Positions 29,260-37,713 are shown, counted from the first letter of the stretch. The stretch is 64,000 nucleotides of DNA from Pedobacter sp014947265 (GCF_014947265.1 NZ_JADCNK010000014.1:62001-126000), one strand, 5' to 3'. Notes: generated from the sequence alone by a model not told the origin. A program made the numbers and translations.

Positions 29260-30252
29260 ATGCCAATTTTCAAAATCAAACATATCACCAATTACAAATA
29301 CGAGTTACCTGTTCGGGATAGTGCGAATCAGATTATTCTATTTCCCATTAAAGATGATTTCCAAAAGGTGGTTAAACACGACCTGAATATCTCCGGAAGC
29401 CCGGAAATTGAAATTTTTATCGATTACTACGGAAACGAGGTGGGCACTTTTACCCAAAACGAACCGCACACCCAACTTAAAATCTTTTCGAAGGTATGTG
29501 TAGAAACCTTCCCGAAGCCATTGCCGCAAGACGATATGTTTAGCAGCGAGCAGTGGAACAGTTTAAGTGCCCTAAAATTCGAAGTACCCTATATCGACTA
29601 TGTAAGGCAGGAAAGTTTTGAGGGTATCGCTCAGTTAAAGGAAACAGCTTTAAACATTAAGCACACTGAAGATACGCCTTACCAAACCGCTATAAAATAT
29701 TGTGCTCATGTGTTCAACAATTTCGATTACATTAAAGGAGTAACGGCAGTTGATACCACTATTGATGAAATTTTAAAACTAAAAGCCGGGGTTTGTCAGG
29801 ATTTTGCCCATGTATTAACCGCCATGTTGCGTTTAACAGGCATCCCGGCACGGTACGTAAGCGGCTATATCTGCCCTAACAGAGACGGCATGCGGGGTGA
29901 AGGTGCAACCCATGCCTGGGCGGAAGCTTACCTGCCCGAATATGGCTGGCTGGGTTTAGACCCGACCAATAATTGCATTGTAAACGAAAACCATGTGCGT
30001 TTGGCCGTTGGCCGGAATTTTACCGATTGCTCACCCGTAAAAGGCGTTTACAAAGGTGGTTTCGAGCATATTATGGAAGTAAATGTATCAGTAGGTTATA
30101 ACGATGAAGACTTTAACGATCAGGAAACGTATTTCCAGCCGAAAGAAGTGAATTACAGCAAGCCCACAGGAACAATAAGCACCGTGAGAACCAAAAACAG
30201 CTATCAGCAATACATGGAAGCTATGCAGCAACAACAGCAACAACAACAGTAG
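29260..30252 (+). CDS. Transglutaminase-like cysteine protease/amidase
   Basis: 330 residues: an N-terminal beta-rich domain (TGase_N type, FKIKHITNYKYE), then the catalytic core with Cys179 (GVCQDFAH), His218 (ATHAWAEAY) and Asp234 (LGLDPTNN), all three triad members present. The last residues form a Gln-rich tail with eight consecutive Gln codons. Third gene of the ATP-grasp cluster; 99 bases separate it from the alpha-E gene, and these contain an ACCACAGATGAGCACAGAT / ATCTGTGGT inverted repeat. It acts as an amidase, protease or crosslinker on an unknown substrate. Confidence 0.9.
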   Translation: MPIFKIKHITNYKYELPVRDSANQIILFPIKDDFQKVVKHDLNISGSPEIEIFIDYYGNEVGTFTQNEPHTQLKIFSKVCVETFPKPLPQDDMFSSEQWNSLSALKFEVPYIDYVRQESFEGIAQLKETALNIKHTEDTPYQTAIKYCAHVFNNFDYIKGVTAVDTTIDEILKLKAGVCQDFAHVLTAMLRLTGIPARYVSGYICPNRDGMRGEGATHAWAEAYLPEYGWLGLDPTNNCIVNENHVRLAVGRNFTDCSPVKGVYKGGFEHIMEVNVSVGYNDEDFNDQETYFQPKEVNYSKPTGTISTVRTKNSYQQYMEAMQQQQQQQQ

Positions 30253-30308
30253 GCAGTTTTCAGTTGGCGGTTACAGTTCAATCGACTAAAAAATAAAGTG
30301 GCAGGGCC

Positions 30309-31640
30309 TTACCTAATAGCTCTGCTGCTTAAAATTTCATCGATTTTCTCATTTTCAATAATCCACATACCTATCCGTTCATCGGTAATTCCATTCATAA
30401 GATTATACGTAAATGTAGGTTTGTTGTGTTCCATTTTGGTCGATAGGTATTTAAACATGATACTTTCGTTCTCTTTTAATATTTCGGCAACCTCAATAAT
30501 ATGAGTTGAAATCATGAAATAACAGTCTTTTATTGCAGAAAATGATTTAATCACAGATAAAGACCCATCAAATGCATCTTTAACATTAGTCCCTCTAAAC
30601 AGCTCATCAAAAATTACAAAAATATTTTTGGAAACTTTGATCTTCTCTGCAACATGTTTTACCCTTAAAACTTCATTGTAAAAATGGCTAAACCCTTCGT
30701 TTAAATTATCAGGCAAGTTTATGGTCGACACCAATCCTTGCCAAATTCCTGTTTCCATATATGCTGCAGGAACCGGAAGACCTAAATGAGCCAAATAGAC
30801 AGAAACCCCAACAGATTTTAAAAAAGTAGATTTCCCAGCCATATTACTTCCCGTTAGGAAACATACATTCTTACCAATTTCAAATTCAATATCATTAGCA
30901 ACCGGATGATTTAAAAAAGGATGAAAAACACCTATAATACGCAGATGGCACTCTTTTGCATTCACGTTTGGCAAGGTCAAATTGTATTTCCTGGCTGCCT
31001 TAACAACAGCATAATAAGCATCAATCTGATAGACTAAATCTAAAAACCGTTTGATTGTCCTTAACTCAGTTCCCCTAAACATAAAATCAAGCGCTTCTAA
31101 TTCGAATAAGTTAATCTTTTTCTCATCCCGCTCAACAATAGCTTTAATTAGTTTCTGTTTAAATAAAATTCCAACAATCTCATTAAATTCTTTAACCAGC
31201 ACTGGCTTAACCTCCTGATCTAAGGCCGCAAAAACTCCATTAAGTTGTTTAAGCAAAGAAATAATCTCTCCTATGCCTTTTTCTTTTACATAATATGCCT
31301 GATTTGGATAAAAGAAATAATTGATAGACTTAGTTAGTGCGGAAATCTTTGAATAGAATTTGATTTTGCCATTTTGCACCAGATAACTTTCAATAAAGTC
31401 TATGTTCGTATGGTCAAAATTTAAATCGTCGCTATAATTAGATAGATATTTTATTAAACCTTGTCTTTCCGTAATGATCTGAATATCTGTGGAAGGCATT
31501 CTGAAAATTTCAGATAATTTATCATTGCCTTTAATGGTGAAAGTAAAGTTGAACAGCGAAAAAATACTTTTATTTGAGCCATGAACCTCAAATATGTTTA
31601 AATCAGTTAGGGTTTGTTTATCTATATCAAACTTATTCAT
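30309..31640 (-). CDS. MutS-family ATPase lacking mismatch domains
   Basis: 443 residues. The C-terminal half is a MutS ATPase: Walker A GSNMAGKST (264-272), Walker B FVIFDELFRGT and the ISTHIIEVAE switch. The N-terminal half is the helical core/lever region; the mismatch-recognition and connector domains of true MutS are missing, as is the Smr nuclease of MutS2. Short MutS-like proteins of this kind are common in Bacteroidota and of unknown role. It is convergent with the transglutaminase, and upstream lie CAGTTTTCAGTTGGC repeats. Confidence 0.85.
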   Translation of the reverse strand: MNKFDIDKQTLTDLNIFEVHGSNKSIFSLFNFTFTIKGNDKLSEIFRMPSTDIQIITERQGLIKYLSNYSDDLNFDHTNIDFIESYLVQNGKIKFYSKISALTKSINYFFYPNQAYYVKEKGIGEIISLLKQLNGVFAALDQEVKPVLVKEFNEIVGILFKQKLIKAIVERDEKKINLFELEALDFMFRGTELRTIKRFLDLVYQIDAYYAVVKAARKYNLTLPNVNAKECHLRIIGVFHPFLNHPVANDIEFEIGKNVCFLTGSNMAGKSTFLKSVGVSVYLAHLGLPVPAAYMETGIWQGLVSTINLPDNLNEGFSHFYNEVLRVKHVAEKIKVSKNIFVIFDELFRGTNVKDAFDGSLSVIKSFSAIKDCYFMISTHIIEVAEILKENESIMFKYLSTKMEHNKPTFTYNLMNGITDERIGMWIIENEKIDEILSSRAIR

Positions 31641-31826
31641 GATGCGCTGTAGATGGATATGCTAAAATTGTTTTATCTATAAATCTTTTCAAGATAAGAA
31701 TTTACGATAACAGTTGGCAGTTTTCAGTTCCCAATTAACAGTTCGCAATTTTCAGTTGGCAGATAATTCATCCTAAAAAACTGAAAACTGTATACTGAAA
31801 CCTGCTAACTGATACATTTTTTTTTC
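31641..31826. repeat. CAGTT-type repeats upstream of asnS
   Basis: Several direct and inverted copies of CAGTTGGCAGTTTTCAGTT and AAAACTGAAAACTG between 31705 and 31815. The same words occur at 25200-25265 and 30255-30285. Confidence 0.6.
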
Positions 31827-31834
31827 TAAATTTG
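31827..31834 (+). promoter_or_regulatory. asnS promoter, -7 box
   Basis: TAAATTTG, exact match to TANNTTTG, 20 bases before the asnS ATG. Confidence 0.55.
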
Positions 31835-31854
31835 CGCCTTTTACAAATAACAAT

Positions 31855-33303
31855 ATGATTAAGAGACAGCAAATTAAAGATTTATTAAAGTCGACAGCAT
31901 TTGACACAGAAGTAACGGTTATGGGATGGGTTAGAACTTTCCGTAATAATCAGTTTATTGCCTTAAATGACGGGTCTTGCATGGGCAATATCCAGGTTGT
32001 GATCGATTTCAATAATTTGCCTGATGAGCTGTTAAAAAGAATAACAACCGGCGCTGCCATTTCTGCAACAGGTAAATTGATCGAGTCTTTAGGTAAAGGT
32101 CAATCTGTTGAAATTAAAGCAACAACGGTAGAAATTTTGGGTGATAGCGATCCTGAAAAGTTTCCATTACAACCAAAGAAACACAGTTTAGAGTTTTTAC
32201 GCGAAATTGCTCACCTGCGTTTCCGTACCAATACTTTTAACGCCGTTTTTAAGGTGCGTCATGCCTTGGCTTTTGCCATTCACCAATTCTACAACGAACG
32301 TGGTTTTGTGTACATGCATACCCCTGTAATTACCGCAAGTGATGCGGAAGGTGCTGGTGAGATGTTTAAAGTAACCACTTTAGATTTCGACAATACACCA
32401 CGTACGGAAGACGGTAAAGTAGATTTCTCACAGGATTTCTTTGCCCGTGCAACCAACTTAACCGTATCCGGACAATTGGAAGGTGAATTGGCAGCAATGG
32501 CTTTCGGACAGATTTATACTTTCGGTCCTACTTTCAGGGCAGAAAACTCTAATACTACACGTCACTTAGCAGAATTCTGGATGATTGAACCTGAAGTTGC
32601 TTTTGCAGATTTAGAAGACAACATGCAGCTTGCAGAAGATATGATGAAGTATGTTATAAAATATACTTTAGATAACTGCAAAGATGAATTAGAATTTTTA
32701 AATACCCGTTTAGCGGAAGAGGATAAACAAAAACCGCAGAACGAACGCAGCGAATTTAGTTTGTTAGAGAAGTTGGATTTCTGTCTGGCAAACGAATTTG
32801 AACGTTTAACCTATACGGAGGCAATCAGGATTTTAAAATCTTCTAAACCAAACCAGAAGAAACAGTTTAAATACCTGATTGATGAATGGGGTGCTGATTT
32901 ACAAAGTGAGCACGAACGTTACCTGGTAGAAAAACACTTTAAAAAACCGGTAATCTTAACCGATTATCCTGCTGATATTAAATCGTTCTATATGCGCCAG
33001 AATGAACCAGATGCTGAAGGCAGGCAAACTGTTGCAGCCATGGATATCTTATTTCCAGGTATTGGCGAAATGATTGGCGGATCGCAACGTGAAGAACGTT
33101 TAGACCGTTTAACCAAACGTATGGAAGATTTAAATATCCCTCAAGACGAACTTTGGTGGTATTTAGATACCCGCCGTTTTGGATCAGCGCCGCATTCGGG
33201 TTTTGGTTTAGGTTTTGAGCGACTGGTATTGTTCGTAACCGGAATGACCAACATCCGTGATGTAATCGCTTTCCCAAGATTCCCGAAAAACGCAGAGTTT
33301 TAG
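31855..33303 (+). CDS. asnS: Asparaginyl-tRNA synthetase
   Basis: 482 residues. An N-terminal OB-fold anticodon-binding domain (VTVMGWVRTFRNNQFIALNDGS) is followed by the class II catalytic domain: motif 2 TFRAENSNTTRHLAEFWMIEPE and motif 3 GFGLGFERLVLFVTGM. The TRHLAEFWMIEPE and IGEMIGGSQREERLD segments are those of AsnRS rather than AspRS. It charges tRNA-Asn in the cytoplasm. The stop runs straight into a TTTAGGG repeat, and the terminator follows 48 bases later. Confidence 0.96.
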   Translation: MIKRQQIKDLLKSTAFDTEVTVMGWVRTFRNNQFIALNDGSCMGNIQVVIDFNNLPDELLKRITTGAAISATGKLIESLGKGQSVEIKATTVEILGDSDPEKFPLQPKKHSLEFLREIAHLRFRTNTFNAVFKVRHALAFAIHQFYNERGFVYMHTPVITASDAEGAGEMFKVTTLDFDNTPRTEDGKVDFSQDFFARATNLTVSGQLEGELAAMAFGQIYTFGPTFRAENSNTTRHLAEFWMIEPEVAFADLEDNMQLAEDMMKYVIKYTLDNCKDELEFLNTRLAEEDKQKPQNERSEFSLLEKLDFCLANEFERLTYTEAIRILKSSKPNQKKQFKYLIDEWGADLQSEHERYLVEKHFKKPVILTDYPADIKSFYMRQNEPDAEGRQTVAAMDILFPGIGEMIGGSQREERLDRLTKRMEDLNIPQDELWWYLDTRRFGSAPHSGFGLGFERLVLFVTGMTNIRDVIAFPRFPKNAEF

Positions 33304-33332
33304 GAGGGTTTAGGGTTTAGGGTTTAGGGGAA
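33304..33332. repeat. Telomere-like (TTTAGGG) tandem repeat
   Basis: Starting at the last base of the asnS stop there are three head-to-tail TTTAGGG units, preceded by a partial one (GAGGG). Confidence 0.8.
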
Positions 33333-33350
33333 AACAAATAGCCCATTATC

Positions 33351-33387
33351 AAAGAAGTCAAGTTTTTAAAACTTGACTTCTTTTTTT
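33351..33387 (+). terminator. asnS terminator
   Basis: AAAGAAGTCAAGTTTT / AAAACTTGACTTCTTT with a T run. The same hairpin with slightly different arms recurs at 33932-33964, and both are preceded by AGCCCA. Confidence 0.85.
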
Positions 33388-33811
33388 GCGTTATTAAAAC
33401 CTTGAGAAAAACTACCATTGACAGATTCTAATATAAGGAATCGTCATTGCGAGAAGGCTTTTTCAGCCGACGAAGCAATCTTACAACGATCGCTATTAGC
33501 GTGAGCATTAAGGTTGCTTCATTCCTCGCCATGACGATTTTTCTATCGGATTATGTGAATGGTAACTTGTTTCAGCATAAAGATCCTGAGATGAATTCGC
33601 TAAAAAAATCTGTCGCTCATATTGATTTTTATAAAATAAATTACCCCTCAGGGTGACGACTGGGTTAATATAATCCTACACCAATCTATGATTTTGAACA
33701 ATCGTCCCGGCGGGACGCCTGATGGGTAGCCAATTGTATAATTGGCATTTTCGTTCCGTAGGAACGTTTGGTGATTTAAACATTGATCTCCTTCGGTTGT
33801 GGCCACCTAAA

Positions 33812-33880
33812 CCTGATTGGCGCGGAAAGCCCGCATCCCGATTCTTCATCGGGAGAGGACTTGCAGCAAAAAGCAGGACT
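33812..33880 (+). repeat. Structured repeat element with variable hairpin
   Basis: CCTGATTGG-cg-CGGAAAGCCCGCA, then hairpin TCCCGAT-tcttc-ATCGGGA (33836-33854), then GAGGACTTGCAGC and AAAAGCAGG. The inverted copy at 37058-37131 shares both flanks but has a different hairpin sequence. Confidence 0.65.
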
Positions 33881-33931
33881 GAACAAACCCAAATGCTACT
33901 GTCCCTGCTTTACAAAAAATAGCCCAAAACC

Positions 33932-33964
33932 AAAGAAGTCAAGCTTTTAAAGCTTGACTTCTCT
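33932..33964 (+). terminator. Second copy of asnS-type terminator
   Basis: AAGAAGTCAAGCTTTT / AAAGCTTGACTTCT, 33 bases, in front of the convergent glutamate-synthase-like gene. Compared with 33351-33387 the T-A to C-G changes in the arms are paired (AAGTTTT/AAAACTT versus AAGCTTT/AAAGCTT). Confidence 0.6.
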
Positions 33965-34037
33965 TAGTGCTATGGAAAGACTTACGAAGTTCTGCCTATA
34001 CTTAACCCTTTTAAACTTCGGAAGTCATCCCTCACTG

Positions 34038-35699
34038 TTATCGTCCATCCTCATGCATGGTATCTCCATACGGATTGGCGTGCGAATAATCTACTGCCGA
34101 AACCTTATAATCTGTTGGCGCAAAACTGGCAGAACTGCTCAGTGCCATACCCAGTTCATAACGGGTTGGATAAGGTGTCTGCAACAGGCTACCTGCCGGG
34201 ATATAAGGAAAAGTCTCCAGATAACTCTGCATTACACTTGGGCTTACGCGCCTGTTGATATAGGCTCTGCTTAACTGATGTGTTTCTCTTAAACCCGCAG
34301 CACCTAACAATTCTACCGCACTGGCTACGGTTAGGTTATGGAAGTTTTTAACACGAACCGTTTTATCTTCCACTACCAAGCCTTTCATTAAACTCTGATC
34401 TTGGGTGGCTACTCCTGTTGGGCAGGTATTGCTGTTACACTCTAAAGCCTGAATACAGCCCAAAGCGAACATCATTCCGCGGGCAGCATTACACATATCA
34501 GCACCAAGGGCTATGTTTTTAACCAGATCGAAACCTGTTGCCACTTTACCCGAAGCAATAATTTTAATGTGCTTTTTCAGGTCAAAGCCATTTAAAACAT
34601 CATACACAAAAGCCACACCTTCGCGCAAAGGCATACCTACCGAATTCGAAAACTCCTGTGGTGCGGCACCTGTACCACCCTCACCACCATCAACAGTAAT
34701 AAAATCAGGGTAAATTCCGGTTTCTACCATAGCTTTACAAATGGCATAAAACTCGCTTTTACGACCAATACACAATTTAAAACCAACTGGTTTACCCCCT
34801 GATAAATCGCGAAGTTTTTTAACAAATTCCAGTAAACCGATAGGTGTATTAAAAGCTGAGTGCGCCGGTGGCGACAATACATCTTTACCTTCGGGTACCA
34901 AACGAATCCTGGCGACTTCCTGTGTTACCTTTTTGGCTGGTAACATACCACCATGTCCTGGCTTGGCACCTTGCGAAAGTTTAATTTCAATCATTTTTAC
35001 CTGATCGGTTTGTGCCCGCTCGGCGTAAGCATCATAATTGAAGGTACCATCGGCATTACGACAGCCAAAATATCCCGTACCAATCTGCCAGATTAAATCG
35101 CCTCCTGGCTTACGGTGGTAATCGCTTATCCCGCCTTCGCCCGTATTGTGTGCAAAATTTCCCATTTTGGCACCACCATTTAAGGCTAAAATGGCATTCT
35201 GACTTAAGGAACCAAAACTCATGGCCGAAATATTATAAATACTGGCTGAATAAGGTTTTTTACATTCTGGTCCGCCAACAGTAACACGCGGATCTAAATT
35301 TAATTCATGGTGTGATATAGCCGCAATACTGTGGCTCAACCACTCATAACCATTATCGTAAACATTTAACTGCGTTCCAAAAGGGATCGTATCGTTATCT
35401 TTTTTAGCGCGTTGGTAAATTAAAGAACGGTTTAACCTGTTATAAGGCGTACCGTTGGTATCACTTTCTACGAAATATTGATATACTTTCGGCCTCAACT
35501 CTTCCATAAAATACCTTAAACGGCCGAAAACCGGATAGTTTCTCACAATACTATGCTTTGGCTGGTATAAATCGTAAACACCAAGCAGTACAAAAGGACC
35601 GGTAAAAATGAATGTCCACCATAAAAAGGGATGATATAAGCCCAGCATAATGGTTAGGGCGATTAAAAATGCGGCAATCGCGACGAAAGCTTTTCTCAT
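34038..35699 (-). CDS. FMN-binding glutamate synthase family protein
   Basis: 553 residues. Two N-terminal membrane helices (about 5-45), then the alpha/beta barrel of the glutamate synthase FMN domain: EGGISDYHRKPGGDLIWQIGTGYFGCR, MIEIKLSQGAKPGHGGMLP, DGGEGGTGAAPQEFSNS and the 3Fe-4S ligands in CIQALECNSNTCPTG. It lacks the glutaminase domain of GltB. This family is membrane-anchored and widespread, with unproven physiological reaction. It starts 13 bases after the stop of yoeB on the same strand, so read-through from the toxin-antitoxin promoter is possible. Confidence 0.88.
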   Translation of the reverse strand: MRKAFVAIAAFLIALTIMLGLYHPFLWWTFIFTGPFVLLGVYDLYQPKHSIVRNYPVFGRLRYFMEELRPKVYQYFVESDTNGTPYNRLNRSLIYQRAKKDNDTIPFGTQLNVYDNGYEWLSHSIAAISHHELNLDPRVTVGGPECKKPYSASIYNISAMSFGSLSQNAILALNGGAKMGNFAHNTGEGGISDYHRKPGGDLIWQIGTGYFGCRNADGTFNYDAYAERAQTDQVKMIEIKLSQGAKPGHGGMLPAKKVTQEVARIRLVPEGKDVLSPPAHSAFNTPIGLLEFVKKLRDLSGGKPVGFKLCIGRKSEFYAICKAMVETGIYPDFITVDGGEGGTGAAPQEFSNSVGMPLREGVAFVYDVLNGFDLKKHIKIIASGKVATGFDLVKNIALGADMCNAARGMMFALGCIQALECNSNTCPTGVATQDQSLMKGLVVEDKTVRVKNFHNLTVASAVELLGAAGLRETHQLSRAYINRRVSPSVMQSYLETFPYIPAGSLLQTPYPTRYELGMALSSSASFAPTDYKVSAVDYSHANPYGDTMHEDGR

Positions 35700-35712
35700 G
35701 TTTTGTTATTTA

Positions 35713-35967
35713 TTAGGTATGGTATCTGCACTGTAGAAAAATAATTTTGTTATCTTCTACTTTGTATACCAGTCTGTGTTCTAAATTAATCCTCCTCGAC
35801 CACCATCCGGAATATTGGTGTTTTAATGGCTCAGGTTTCCCGGCACCTTCAAAAGGAGTGCGTTCGATTTCTTTTATCAGTGCATTTATTTTCTTCAGAA
35901 TCGATTTATCAACCGATTGCCAATAGAGATAATCCTCCCATGCTCCATCAAGAAATAATTTAATCAT
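35713..35967 (-). CDS. yoeB: Toxin YoeB
   Basis: 84 residues from ATG at 35967, the same length as Escherichia coli YoeB; the upstream TTG at 35973 in frame is less likely. Seen: WEDYLYWQ near the N-terminus, GKPEPLKHQYSGWWSRRIN with the catalytic Glu and Arg region, EHRLVYKV, and the terminal CRYHT with the catalytic His followed by Tyr-type C-terminus. YoeB is a RelE-fold mRNA interferase that cuts mRNA at the ribosomal A site and is neutralised by YefM. It overlaps the antitoxin gene by 8 bases. Confidence 0.95.
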   Translation of the reverse strand: MIKLFLDGAWEDYLYWQSVDKSILKKINALIKEIERTPFEGAGKPEPLKHQYSGWWSRRINLEHRLVYKVEDNKIIFLQCRYHT

Positions 35968-36217
35968 TATCAATCAGGTCCTGCTCCTTAGCTAAACCAT
36001 TCTCATAATCTTTTAGTCCCTGCTCTAGCCTAAGCGCATTTTTTGGACTTTTTAACAGATAAAAAGTTTCTTGCATACTATCATAGTCTGCCTTAGAAAG
36101 AACTACAACATCTTCCCCTTTCGCTCTGGTAACAAACAAGGGAGTATGGTTAGTAAAAACCTTATCTAAATAAGACTTTAAACTTTGCCTGAATGAGGTA
36201 TAATTTGTGATTTCCAT
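35960..36217 (-). CDS. yefM: Antitoxin YefM
   Basis: 85 residues of the Phd/YefM family: MEITNYTSFRQSLKSYLDKV DNA-binding fold, PLFVTRAKGEDVVVLSKADYDSM and an acidic C-terminal tail that wraps the toxin. Antitoxin-first order and overlap with yoeB are typical. The upstream region carries two TGTACA motifs spaced 12 bp centre to centre, the same geometry described for the Escherichia coli yefM-yoeB operator, so autoregulation is likely. Confidence 0.94.
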   Translation of the reverse strand: MEITNYTSFRQSLKSYLDKVFTNHTPLFVTRAKGEDVVVLSKADYDSMQETFYLLKSPKNALRLEQGLKDYENGLAKEQDLIDND

Positions 36218-36236
36218 GGTAATGTATTCTAAAAAT

Positions 36237-36267
36237 CAAAAGTAAAGATTATAAAATAGCTGTACAA
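36237..36267 (-). promoter_or_regulatory. yefM-yoeB promoter
   Basis: On the minus strand a TTG (36265-36267) and TACTTTTG (36237-36244, an exact TANNTTTG) are separated by 20 bases, and the ATG follows 19 bases later. The -33 element lies inside the first TGTACA operator half, which fits repression by occlusion. Confidence 0.65.
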
Positions 36268-36278
36268 CTATTTGTACA
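36261..36278. promoter_or_regulatory. YefM-YoeB operator with paired TGTACA motifs
   Basis: TGTACA at 36261-36266 and again at 36273-36278; centres are 12 bp apart. Both are perfect hexameric palindromes in otherwise AT-rich DNA. Confidence 0.75.
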
Positions 36279-36324
36279 TATTTAGAATCTGTATGATTAA
36301 TATGTTCTCTAAACAACAAACGTT

Positions 36325-36332
36325 TAATTTTG
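36325..36332 (+). promoter_or_regulatory. Promoter of the YciO-family gene, -7 box
   Basis: TAATTTTG matches TANNTTTG, 13 bases before the ATG at 36346; the leader would be very short. Confidence 0.5.
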
Positions 36333-36345
36333 TTATTTTTACGCT

Positions 36346-36966
36346 ATGCTTATTAAGATCTATCCAGAGAATCCCAACGAAAGGGCCATTGAACAAGTTG
36401 TTGAAGTGCTGAAAAAAGGCGGTTTAATCATCTACCCTACCGATACTATTTATGGTTTGGGCTGCGATATTACCAATCCGAAAGCAATCGAAAAAATTTG
36501 CCGCATTAGGGGCATTAAACCAGAGAAAGCTAATTTCTCTTTTATCTGTCATGATTTAAAGCACATTTCTGATTATATCAAGCCAATTGATAACACCACT
36601 TTCAGGGTGTTAAAAAAAGCTTTACCAGGACCATTTACCTTTATTTTTAATGCCAATAACAATGTACCCAAGTTATTGAGTTCGAATAAAAAAACGGTCG
36701 GTATCCGTGTGCCCGACAATAACATTGCCCGTTGCATTGTGAAAGAACTCGGCAATCCGATCCTTTCAACTTCTATAAAAGATGATGATGATGTAATTGA
36801 ATACTCTACCGATCCGGAATTGATTCACGAAAAATACGAAAATCTGGTCGATTTGGTAATTGATGGTGGTTATGGAGATAATGAAGCCTCTACCGTAATT
36901 GATTGTACCACTGGCGAGTTTGAAGTGATCCGTGAGGGTAAAGGAAATATTGAAGAATATTTGTAG
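36346..36966 (+). CDS. Sua5/YciO/YrdC family protein, YciO-like
   Basis: 206 residues, the same length as Escherichia coli YciO. Seen: GGLIIYPTDTIYGLGCDI, the nucleotide-pocket RVPDNNIARCIVKELGNPILSTS and the terminal DLVIDGGYG..STVIDCTTGEFEVIREGKG, which match the YciO subgroup better than YrdC/TsaC. YrdC and Sua5 make threonylcarbamoyl-AMP for tRNA t6A; the activity of YciO itself is less certain. Monocistronic. Confidence 0.88.
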   Translation: MLIKIYPENPNERAIEQVVEVLKKGGLIIYPTDTIYGLGCDITNPKAIEKICRIRGIKPEKANFSFICHDLKHISDYIKPIDNTTFRVLKKALPGPFTFIFNANNNVPKLLSSNKKTVGIRVPDNNIARCIVKELGNPILSTSIKDDDDVIEYSTDPELIHEKYENLVDLVIDGGYGDNEASTVIDCTTGEFEVIREGKGNIEEYL

Positions 36967-37057
36967 ATCTTCTGCATTATAAAGCTAGATAACCTGTCTA
37001 TCAGACATATATTAGCGCTATTTTTTTGGAAGTGAAGGTCCTGGTTCGCTGTGGCAG

Positions 37058-37131
37058 CCTCCTGCCCTGCTTTACTCTCCAAGTCCTCATCCGATAAAGG
37101 ATCGGATTGCGGGCTTTCCGTTCCAATCAGG
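37058..37131 (-). repeat. Structured repeat element with variable hairpin, inverted copy
   Basis: On the minus strand CCTGATTGG-aa-CGGAAAGCCCGCA, hairpin ATCCGAT-ccttt-ATCGGAT, then GAGGACTTGGAG and AAAGCAGG. The flanks equal those at 33812-33880 while the hairpin arms differ with pairing preserved. Confidence 0.65.
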
Positions 37132-37618
37132 CTTAATAACAAAGTCTGTAACCACCAGGCGCAAACCTTTATATGATAAAACCTGCGTTTATTCGCTTAA
37201 ATCAGCGGGAAACATCAATAGTATGCCATCAACCAAAGCCATGATGATGGTTTGTTTCATAAAAACGATATAAATAACAGGAGAATTTAAACAATAAACC
37301 TCCTGATTGTGGTCATTGCGAGTAACCATAAGGTCTGTGGCCTGAAAAAAATAGGAATGACGTCCTATATACGCTTTCTAACGTATTAGGTTTAAGATTT
37401 TGCATCCTGCAAAACTCATTGAGCTAAGATGTCTAAGGTGGTCATAAAAATTAAAGACTACGCTGTTTAATTCACCACCTTAGACACCTAAGAACATCTA
37501 ATTCATTAAATAATCCTTTAGGCTTTCACACCATATAAGAACATGTAAACTTATATGGTCCTTAAGTGTCTTATATGGTCAAAAAAATAATACTAAATAT
37601 CAGTTATTTACATAAACG

Positions 37619-37713
37619 TCATTATAAGAAGGCTCTTTCAGCCGACGAAGCAATCTTTATGGCAGGCATTACCGGCACGAAAGATTGCTTCGTCGTTCCT
37701 CCTCGCAATGACG
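37619..37713. repeat. Dispersed long palindrome, 'CGTCATTGCGA' family
   Basis: A 95-base imperfect palindrome: CGACGAAGCAATCTTT on the left pairs with AAAGATTGCTTCGTCG on the right across a spacer of about 20 bases. Other members: 12449-12497 (one arm) and 33443-33540 (both arms). Confidence 0.8.

Larger units (their letters stand above)
33388..34037. repeat. Gene-free repeat block after asnS
   Basis: No credible gene. A palindromic CGTCATTGCGAGAAGG..CGAAGCAATCT element fills 33443-33540; CGTCCCGGCGGGACG lies at about 33703-33718, with TTCCGTAGGAA following at about 33756; a structured element with CCTGATTGG / AGGACTTGCAGC occupies 33812-33880; and a second copy of the asnS-type terminator is at 33932-33964. 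Confidence 0.65.

Noticed and set aside
33301..33335. Chromosome end or telomere
   Set aside because: Only three heptamers, followed by normal sequence and genes; a simple repeat is sufficient.
33447..33922. Two short plus-strand frames after asnS
   Set aside because: They lie entirely within palindromic repeats and the structured element and show no protein-like composition.
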